From: JAVBPP01 sp031549535
GTDB lineage: Bacteria > Bacillota > Clostridia > Oscillospirales > Acutalibacteraceae
Length of the DNA stretch: 12,850 nucleotides
Assembly (NCBI GenBank): GCA_031549535.1
Contig: JAVBPP010000104.1
Span: forward strand, 1-12,850
Reading direction: 5' to 3'
Shown: positions 5,561 through 10,419 of the stretch, piece by piece
Layout: each line of letters starts with the position of its first letter
Numbering within the stretch: position 1 is the stretch's first letter
Made by a program: the position numbers and the translations under genes
Notes under the pieces: generated by a model
Told to the model about the DNA's origin: nothing
What the model saw: the letters and a program-made list of their open reading frames with translations, nothing else
The model's database searches: none

Positions 5561-6973
5561 ATGAAACCATTTATGGACAAAGACTTTCTGCTGGATAACG
5601 AACCGGCGCGCGCCCTATTTGCCGCGGCGAATGAGATGCCGATTTTTGACTGGCACTGCCACCTTTCGCCGAAGGAAATTTATGAAAACGAAGCCCCGGC
5701 TGACCTTGCGCAGCTTTGGCTCGGCGGCGACCACTACAAATGGCGCGCCATGCGTTCCTGCGGCATCGAGGAGAACTATATTACGGGCGACGCTTCCGGC
5801 TATGAAAAATTCAAGGCCTGGGCTTCCATCATGCCCGGCCTGATTGGCAACCCCCTGTATCACTGGGCGCATTTGGAATTGCAGCGTTATTTTGATATTT
5901 ACGAGCCGCTTTCCGCCAAAAGCTGCGACAGTATTTGGGAACGCGCCAATGCGAAAATTGCACAGGGCGGCTTCACCCCGCGCGAATTGATTACCAAATC
6001 CAATGTCACCGCGCTGTGCACCACGGATGACGCGGCGGACACGCTGGAATATCATAGTGCAATCGCAAAAGATGCAGGGTTTGCCTGCAAAATCCTGCCC
6101 GCGTTCCGCCCCGACAAGGCGCTGGGCATTGAGCTTCCCGGTTGGAACGATTGGCTCGCCGCCATGAAAAAAACTGCGGATACCGGCATCGAAAGCTATG
6201 CGAAACTGGTTGCTGTCCTGAAAGAGCGCATCGCGTTCTTTGCCTCCCTGGGCTGCCGCGCCAGCGACCACGCCTTCTCCTATGTCCCCTATACCCGCGC
6301 AAATGAGGCGGAGCTGGAAGCCATTTTCCAAAAGGCCGTTAAGGGCGAAAGCCTGTCCAAATGCGAAATTGATGCCTACAAAACCGAACTCATGCGCATG
6401 TTTGCGGCAGAATACGCCAAACGCGATTGGGGCATGGAGGTGCACATCGGCGCAATGCGTAACAACAACACAGCCATGTTCCAAAAGCTCGGACCGGATA
6501 CCGGCTACGACTCCATCGCGGACTATGAAGTGGCGCACAACCTCTCTCGGCTCTTAGATTCCCTTGCCGTGGAGGGCGCTTTGCCGCGCACGATTCTGTT
6601 CACACTGAATCCCAAGGACAACTATGTACTCGGCTCCATGCTGGGTAACTTCCAGAATGAGGAAGCCGCCAGCAAAATTCAATTCGGCAGCGCCTGGTGG
6701 TTCAACGACAATCTGGACGGCATGCGCGAGCAGATGAAGGCGCTGGCCAACCTCGGCGTTTTGGCGAAATTCGTCGGCATGGTGACGGATTCCCGATCAT
6801 TCCTCTCCTACCCGCGCCACGAATATTTCCGCCGCATTCTCTGCGGCCTGATTGGCGACATGGTGGAAAACGGCCTGTATCCGGATGAACGGGAATCCCT
6901 CTGTGACATCGTCCGAGATATCGCCTACAACAACGCGGCGGCGTATTTTGGGCTATCACTAACCTCCAAATAA
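5561..6973 (+). CDS. uxaC: Glucuronate isomerase UxaC
   Basis: 470 residues, the same length as the E. coli enzyme and alignable with it from first to last residue. It interconverts D-glucuronate with D-fructuronate and D-galacturonate with D-tagaturonate, the first step of hexuronate catabolism in the cytoplasm. Signatures: MKPFMDKDFLLDNEPAR at the start, FDWHCHLSP (H32, H34) as the amidohydrolase-type metal motif, GDHYKWRAMR, GNPLYHWAHLEL, TTDDA, the HIGAMRNNN segment, GSAWWFND and DSRSFLSYPRHEYFRRILC near the end. Start: ATG 5561, with AAAGGA at 5545-5550; an in-frame ATG at 5531 overlaps the Nudix stop but has no ribosome site. No other hexuronate genes (uxaA/B, uxuA/B, kdgK/A) are in the window. 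Its last 15 bp overlap the end of the convergent spmB gene. Confidence 0.97.
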   Translation: MKPFMDKDFLLDNEPARALFAAANEMPIFDWHCHLSPKEIYENEAPADLAQLWLGGDHYKWRAMRSCGIEENYITGDASGYEKFKAWASIMPGLIGNPLYHWAHLELQRYFDIYEPLSAKSCDSIWERANAKIAQGGFTPRELITKSNVTALCTTDDAADTLEYHSAIAKDAGFACKILPAFRPDKALGIELPGWNDWLAAMKKTADTGIESYAKLVAVLKERIAFFASLGCRASDHAFSYVPYTRANEAELEAIFQKAVKGESLSKCEIDAYKTELMRMFAAEYAKRDWGMEVHIGAMRNNNTAMFQKLGPDTGYDSIADYEVAHNLSRLLDSLAVEGALPRTILFTLNPKDNYVLGSMLGNFQNEEAASKIQFGSAWWFNDNLDGMREQMKALANLGVLAKFVGMVTDSRSFLSYPRHEYFRRILCGLIGDMVENGLYPDERESLCDIVRDIAYNNAAAYFGLSLTSK

Positions 6974-7492
6974 CAATCGCACGCTCAAAGCGGAGCAGAC
7001 AAAGCTGGTCATATCCCCCAACAGCGCTGCGGGGATGGTGTACCGGCTTTTTGAAATGCCGATGCTGCCGTAATATACTGTTACCGCGTAAAAGGTGGTT
7101 TCCGTGGATCCCATCACAACGGAGGCCACGCGGCCGATATAGGAATCCGGGCCGTGCGCTGTCAACAGGGATTCATATAAGCTCAGCGAACCGCTGCCCG
7201 AGATGGGGCTGATTGCCATCAGCGGCAAAACCTCCTGCGGAATTCCCAATATCCTCGCGAGGGGCGCAAGCAGGTGAACCAGTGCATCCATCGCGCCGGA
7301 GGCACGCAGCATGGAGACCGCAACCACCAGCGCGGTCAGCGCAGGTAAGAGGTTATAGGCAGTGTGCAGCCCCTGCTTTGCCCCGGCAAGAAAGCTTTCA
7401 AATACAGGAACACGCCGGAACAGCCCGTAAAGGACAATTGCGGCGACAACGCAGGGGATAACGTAAAGACTCAATTGATTGAAATAGCCCAA
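6959..7492 (-). CDS. spmB: Spore maturation protein SpmB
   Basis: 177 residues, the usual length of SpmB, a membrane protein needed with SpmA for full spore-core dehydration and heat resistance. Recognised by LLPALTALVVAVSMLRASGAMD, the central PISGSGSLSLYE, and VVMGSTETTFYAVTVYYGSIGI, which are the conserved helices and the gate-like motif of the family; about four to five membrane segments. Start: an in-frame TGA lies three codons upstream, and the first usable codon is TTG at 7492, which aligns with the family N-terminus; GGGAGA lies 11 nt upstream of it. Downstream of spmA by 52 bp on the same strand. The stop (TAG, 6959-6961) lies inside the end of uxaC, so the two genes converge with a 15-bp overlap and no terminator between them. 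The usual dacF/dacB neighbour is absent. Confidence 0.93.
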   Translation of the reverse strand: MGYFNQLSLYVIPCVVAAIVLYGLFRRVPVFESFLAGAKQGLHTAYNLLPALTALVVAVSMLRASGAMDALVHLLAPLARILGIPQEVLPLMAISPISGSGSLSLYESLLTAHGPDSYIGRVASVVMGSTETTFYAVTVYYGSIGISKSRYTIPAALLGDMTSFVCSALSVRLLFGG

Positions 7493-7544
7493 ATTCGCTC
7501 ACTTCTCCCGTATTATTGCTCCGCTCATGATGCGCAAGGTTTCG

Positions 7545-8123
7545 TCAGCGGGGCAATATCCACGAAAACAACTTCACGGCACCCAACGCGGCTGTCAGCG
7601 CAGCCAGGGAGCTGATCCATGCGGCGGGCATGATGTCCATGGGGTTGGCGGAGCCGAAATTCTGCCGCAGAGCGGCTACCGTAGTGGGCAGCAGATGAAA
7701 GGCAGCGGAATTGAGCACAACGAAAAAAATCATCTCCCGGCTTGCGGTTTTGCCATGGCCGTTTAAATCGTCCAAATGCCGCATGGCCTCCAACCCGAGT
7801 GGCGTTGCGGCGTTGCCCAGGCCGAGCATGTTGGCGGTGATGTTCATGGATATGGCCTGCAGCGCGGGGGAATCCCCCGCAAGGCGCGGAAAAAGGAGGC
7901 GCAGCAGGGGCGAGAACAGGCGCGATAAATGCGTGGTCAGCCCGGAATCCTGCGCAATGCGCAGCACACCGCCCCACAGGCAAAGCGCCGCAAGCAGCTT
8001 GATACAAAGGCTGACCGCGTCATTCGCCCCGTTCAAAACCGCCGCGGAAAGTGCCCCCATGTTGCCCTGCATGACAGCGGAAACCAATGCAAGCAGCAGC
8101 ATCCCCGCCCAGAGATAATTCAT
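7545..8123 (-). CDS. spmA: Spore maturation protein SpmA
   Basis: 192 residues, normal for SpmA, the membrane partner of SpmB in spore-core dehydration. Signatures: MNYLWAGMLLLALVSA at the start; ISMNITANMLGLGNAATPLGLEAMRHL, the conserved gate-domain loop; and FFVVLNSAAFHLLPTTVAALR. About five membrane segments. Start: the frame could begin at TTG 8162, but ATG 8123 matches the family N-terminus and has a G-rich CCGGGG just before it, a weak ribosome site. First gene of a two-gene unit with spmB. Upstream, 8124-8243 contains no clear sigma-A promoter on the minus strand; a sporulation sigma factor is expected (family knowledge), but I could not identify a convincing sigma-E, -F or -G site. 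Confidence 0.93.
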   Translation of the reverse strand: MNYLWAGMLLLALVSAVMQGNMGALSAAVLNGANDAVSLCIKLLAALCLWGGVLRIAQDSGLTTHLSRLFSPLLRLLFPRLAGDSPALQAISMNITANMLGLGNAATPLGLEAMRHLDDLNGHGKTASREMIFFVVLNSAAFHLLPTTVAALRQNFGSANPMDIMPAAWISSLAALTAALGAVKLFSWILPR

Positions 8124-8243
8124 CACCCCGGCATCCCCCCATTTCACGCAGCAACAATTCAAGATATTGTGGAACTACTTGTCAGTTTATCTATCCATAT
8201 GGAAAATTATGAAAGATTTAAGAATAACTTTAGGTCTGATTCC

Positions 8244-8272
8244 TTGACATGCGGTGGAAAATTTGGTATTCT
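8244..8272 (+). promoter_or_regulatory. Strong sigma-A promoter of the abrB-like gene
   Basis: -35 TTGACA (8244-8249) is consensus, the spacer is 17 nt, and -10 TATTCT (8267-8272) is preceded by TGG (extended -10). Transcription would start near 8279, giving a leader of about 87 nt. Confidence 0.8.
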
Positions 8273-8276
8273 TGTT

Positions 8277-8315
8277 ACAGGCAAGGGAATATTTGGGAAA
8301 CCTGTAGATGCCTGT
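8277..8315 (+). other. Leader inverted repeat ACAGGCA/TGCCTGT
   Basis: ACAGGCA (8277-8283) and TGCCTGT (8309-8315) are perfect complements separated by 25 nt, right at the predicted 5' end of the abrB-like transcript. It could be a 5' stabilising hairpin or an operator. The remaining leader to the ribosome site shows nothing else clear. Confidence 0.4.
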
Positions 8316-8365
8316 ATATTTAAAGCGCATAAAGTCTGCCGTTTTGGCGTAAGGAGAATAAAGAT

Positions 8366-8629
8366 ATGAAATCAATTGGAATTACAAGAAGAATCGACGA
8401 CGTGGGTCGCATCGTGCTACCCAAGGAACTGCGTGAGAGCTTTGACCTGCAGGATAATAAGGACTCCGTGGAGATTTTTGTGGAGGGGGACCGCATCATC
8501 TTGAAGAAGTACATGCCCTCCTGCCTGTTTTGCGGCAGCTCGGAGAAGCTGATTGAACTCTCCGGACATAAGGTCTGCAGCGAATGCCTCGGCGTATTAA
8601 ACAGCATCAGTGCCATTCAAAACAAATAG
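8366..8629 (+). CDS. AbrB-family transition-state regulator with Cys4 zinc site
   Basis: 87 residues. ATG 8366 follows AAGGAG (8351-8356) by 9 nt. Residues 1-49 are a swapped-hairpin AbrB DNA-binding domain very close to B. subtilis AbrB: MKSIGITRRIDDVGRIVLP (1-19), KELRESF, then VEIFVEGDRIILKKY. Such proteins are DNA-binding dimers or tetramers that repress stationary-phase and sporulation genes during growth. The C-terminal part is not the Bacillus multimerisation helix but a compact zinc-ribbon-like segment with C53-x2-C56 and C71-x2-C74, a form common in clostridial AbrB relatives. Divergent from spmA, with strong promoter and its own terminator, so monocistronic. It may autoregulate and may act on the divergent spore genes; neither is shown by the sequence. 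Whether it is the true AbrB, Abh or another paralogue cannot be told. Confidence 0.9.
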   Translation: MKSIGITRRIDDVGRIVLPKELRESFDLQDNKDSVEIFVEGDRIILKKYMPSCLFCGSSEKLIELSGHKVCSECLGVLNSISAIQNK

Positions 8630-8639
8630 CAACAAAAGC

Positions 8640-8680
8640 AAAGGCTGTCATCAGTGTATGAGACAGCCTTTCTTTTTATT
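8640..8680 (+). terminator. Intrinsic terminator of the abrB-like gene
   Basis: AAAGGCTGTC (8640-8649) pairs perfectly with GACAGCCTTT (8662-8671), with a further TCA/TGA pairing in the loop, followed by CTTTTTATT. It lies 10 nt after the stop codon. Its T-run touches the left end of the long palindrome at 8677. Confidence 0.9.
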
Positions 8681-8781
8681 ACTCCTGCATTTAACAGTAG
8701 TTAATTTTGCGGGTCGAAATGCTCGGCCGTATGGGATTTTGACCCGCAAAATTTTTACTACTGTTTGGTGCAGGAGTAATA
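8677..8781. repeat. 105-bp long inverted repeat (MITE-like palindrome)
   Basis: Outer arms TATTACTCCTGCA (8677-8689) and TGCAGGAGTAATA (8769-8781) are perfect over 13 bp. Then AACAGTAGT (8693-8701) pairs with ACTACTGTT (8757-8765), AATTTTGCGGGTC (8703-8715) pairs with GACCCGCAAAATT (8741-8753), and GAAAT pairs with ATTTT with one G-T. The loop is about 15 nt (8721-8735) and contains CGGCCG. Total pairing is about 40 bp. The element begins and ends with TA. It has no coding capacity, and both strands would give the same folded RNA. It lies between the abrB-like terminator and the DUF5058 promoter. It shares no sequence with the repeats at 4091-5026. Confidence 0.9.
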
Positions 8782-8785
8782 TGTC

Positions 8786-8800
8786 ATACCAGATTGGTAT
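8786..8800. promoter_or_regulatory. ATACCA-GAT-TGGTAT dyad, candidate operator for the DUF5058 genes
   Basis: A perfect 6-bp inverted repeat with a 3-nt spacer lies 10 bp upstream of the -35 of the DUF5058 promoter, in a typical activator or repressor position. ACCA-N3-TGGT symmetry suits a dimeric regulator of GntR or similar type. No regulator gene adjoins it. Confidence 0.4.
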
Positions 8801-8810
8801 CAGGAATGAT

Positions 8811-8840
8811 TTGACCAAAACCCGTGTTTCGTGATAAAAT
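8811..8840 (+). promoter_or_regulatory. Sigma-A promoter of the DUF5058 operon
   Basis: -35 TTGACC (8811-8816), 18-nt spacer, -10 TAAAAT (8835-8840) with TGA just before it (extended -10). Predicted start near 8847, leaving a leader of about 24 nt with the ribosome site AGAGGGTGG. Confidence 0.7.
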
Positions 8841-8870
8841 AAAACCATCAACAAAGAGGGTGGTAATGCT

Positions 8871-9644
8871 ATGCGGGATTTTCGGGAAAGCGGTTTTATG
8901 TATCTCCTGGGCACGCTGATTGTGGTGTTTGTGCTCGGGCAATCCCTGTTTTTTATGCGCAAAGCTTGGAAGCAGGGGAAGAAGATTGGCATCTCCTCCA
9001 AAACCATGCAGAGCACGGTGCTTTCCGCCGCGCTGTTCACGGTTGCGCCGTCCCTTGCCATCCTGGCAACCGTCATTTCGCTTGCCAACGCGCTGGGGCT
9101 TGTGCTGCCCTGGATTCGTTTGAGCGTCATCGGCAATATCAGCTATGAAACCACAGCCGCCATGAGTGTAATCGAGGCCTTTGGCATCCGCAGCGGAATC
9201 AACGCCGCCGTGACGGATGAGCTTGTGTTCACCGCTGCCGCCTGGGTCATGACCATTGGCAGCATTATGCCGCTGATTTTGATGCCTTTCCTCGTTAAAC
9301 GGGTGCAGAAAAAGATAGGCAAGGTTGCCGCAAGCAACGCAAAATGGGCGGATTTGATGGCCGCCGCCGCGTTTATCGGCATCATCGCCGCGTTTATCGC
9401 CCGCTCCATCAACGGCGCGGGCAGCAAAGAGGTGCAGGGGGACGGCGCAGGCTTTTCCTCGGTGATTACCTTGGTGAGCGCGGTCGGCTTTATGTTGCTT
9501 TTGCAGTGGCTGTGTAAGCGCTTTTGCATCAAATGGCTGGAGCCCTTTGCCATGCCGCTGAGTATGTTTGCCGCCATGGGCGTTGCGATTTTGTGCAGCC
9601 TTGTGCTGCCGGAAGCCATCAGCCTGCATGAATGGCGTTATTAA
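8871..9644 (+). CDS. DUF5058-family integral membrane protein
   Basis: 257 residues. Start ATG 8871 is preceded by AGAGGGTGG (8855-8863), spacing 7; an ATG at 8866 is out of frame. About six hydrophobic segments: residues 10-28, 49-74, 122-146 and three more between 160 and 250, with a charged stretch MRKAWKQGKKIG after the first. The pattern 'first helix - basic loop - long helix ending in LPWIRLSVIGNISYE' is what I recall of DUF5058 proteins, which have no established function. Just 14 bp separate it from the following membrane gene on the same strand, so the two probably form a heteromeric membrane complex, possibly a transporter (inference). It has its own promoter and an upstream dyad. 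No ATP-binding, periplasmic or enzymatic subunit lies next to it. Confidence 0.72.
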   Translation: MRDFRESGFMYLLGTLIVVFVLGQSLFFMRKAWKQGKKIGISSKTMQSTVLSAALFTVAPSLAILATVISLANALGLVLPWIRLSVIGNISYETTAAMSVIEAFGIRSGINAAVTDELVFTAAAWVMTIGSIMPLILMPFLVKRVQKKIGKVAASNAKWADLMAAAAFIGIIAAFIARSINGAGSKEVQGDGAGFSSVITLVSAVGFMLLLQWLCKRFCIKWLEPFAMPLSMFAAMGVAILCSLVLPEAISLHEWRY

Positions 9645-9658
9645 GGGAGGGCGATGTG

Positions 9659-10318
9659 ATGAAACAAAAAAACTATATTGACCGCGTCCATACCTGGGGC
9701 AGAATTTCTGCCGTTACAGGCCTTTGTGTCATGCTGGCTGTGCCGCTTTCTATGAGCGTTTACTTTGATGCCTGGCCGCAGGCACAGCTGATTTTTCGCG
9801 GCTTGCTCGGGGTAATTCCGCTGTTCTATACCACGGCTGTCGTGGAGGTGTTGACCTATTCCCCCATGCTGGGCGCGGGCGGCACTTACCTTTCCTTTAT
9901 CACGGGCAACATCAGTAACCTCAAGCTGCCCTGCGGACTGAACGCCATGGAAAACGCGGGTGTACGCGCGAATTCCCAGGAGGGTGAGGTCATCTCAACC
10001 ATAGCCATCGCCGCCTCCTCCATCACCACAACGCTCATCCTTGCCCTTGGCATTCTGCTGTTTGCGCCGATTCTGCCGCGCCTAACAGCGCCCGATTCCG
10101 TGTTTGCCCCGGCGTTTCGCCAGGTGATTCCTGCCCTGTTCGGTGCCCTGGGCGCGGGCTATTTTGCCAAGCATTGGCGCATCTCCGTCCTGCCCATCCT
10201 GGCGGGGGTTCTGCTGCTGGTTTTCGCCCCCACGATGCAGGTGGGTCTGCTGCTGTTCATCACTGTGGTAGTGTCCCTGCTGGGTGCGCATTTGTTTTAT
10301 AAGCGGAAATTGGTATAG
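9659..10318 (+). CDS. Unrecognised integral membrane protein, partner of DUF5058
   Basis: 219 residues. ATG 9659 has GGGAGG at 9645-9650, spacing 8; the frame's earlier alternatives lack a ribosome site. I do not recognise the family. Visible: a short basic N-terminus, then about six hydrophobic segments (residues about 15-35, 42-68, 111-138, 155-170, 176-192, 195-213). A polar, Gly/Asn-rich stretch GAGGTYLSFITGNISNLK and NAMENAGVRANSQEGE (about residues 75-112) between the second and third segments is the likely functional loop. No catalytic or nucleotide-binding motif. It follows the DUF5058 gene by 14 bp, so it is co-transcribed and likely co-assembled. Its 3' end carries the putative promoter for the next gene. 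Confidence 0.75.
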   Translation: MKQKNYIDRVHTWGRISAVTGLCVMLAVPLSMSVYFDAWPQAQLIFRGLLGVIPLFYTTAVVEVLTYSPMLGAGGTYLSFITGNISNLKLPCGLNAMENAGVRANSQEGEVISTIAIAASSITTTLILALGILLFAPILPRLTAPDSVFAPAFRQVIPALFGALGAGYFAKHWRISVLPILAGVLLLVFAPTMQVGLLLFITVVVSLLGAHLFYKRKLV

Positions 10319-10319
10319 T
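10292..10319 (+). promoter_or_regulatory. Possible promoter for the LRR gene
   Basis: TTGTTT (10292-10297), 16-nt spacer, TGG-TATAGT (10314-10319). A second -10-like TATAAT is at 10319-10324. It lies inside the last codons of the preceding membrane gene. The -35 is weak, and the extended -10 is the main support. Transcription would start near 10326 or 10331, giving a leader of about 90 nt. Confidence 0.45.
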
Positions 10320-10357
10320 ATAATAAGAAAGCAAACCTATTGAAATACCGCTCTTGT

Positions 10358-10400
10358 ATCCCGGAGGCAGTAGTGATATACTGTTTTCGGGATATTTTTC
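10358..10400 (+). terminator. Terminator-like hairpin in the leader of the LRR gene
   Basis: ATCCCG (10358-10363) pairs with CGGGAT (10388-10393); inside it CAGTA (10368-10372) pairs with TACTG (10379-10383); ATTTTTC follows. It could end the DUF5058 transcript, but it lies downstream of the probable LRR promoter, so it may also attenuate the LRR gene. The stem is short and interrupted. Confidence 0.5.
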
Positions 10401-10419
10401 ATATAAGGGGGATGAGACT

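Noticed and set aside
5615..6538. Long open frame antisense to uxaC (307 codons, minus strand)
   Set aside because: uxaC matches its family end to end, and the antisense frame resembles no family and has no start signals.
8124..8243. Sporulation sigma-factor promoter for spmA
   Set aside because: CATATGGA and ATA-rich stretches on the minus strand are only loosely like sigma-E elements; the match is too weak to annotate.
8610..8834. Open frame reading through the terminator and the long palindrome
   Set aside because: It overlaps the end of the abrB-like gene and is explained by the terminator and the inverted repeat; no ribosome site.
8784..9629. Long open frame antisense to the DUF5058 gene (281 codons, minus strand)
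   Set aside because: Its product is Gln/His/Arg-rich low-complexity, and the opposite strand has clear membrane helices, promoter and ribosome site.
10331..10419. Riboswitch in the leader of the LRR gene
   Set aside because: Too short, and apart from the simple nested hairpin no known riboswitch motif is visible.
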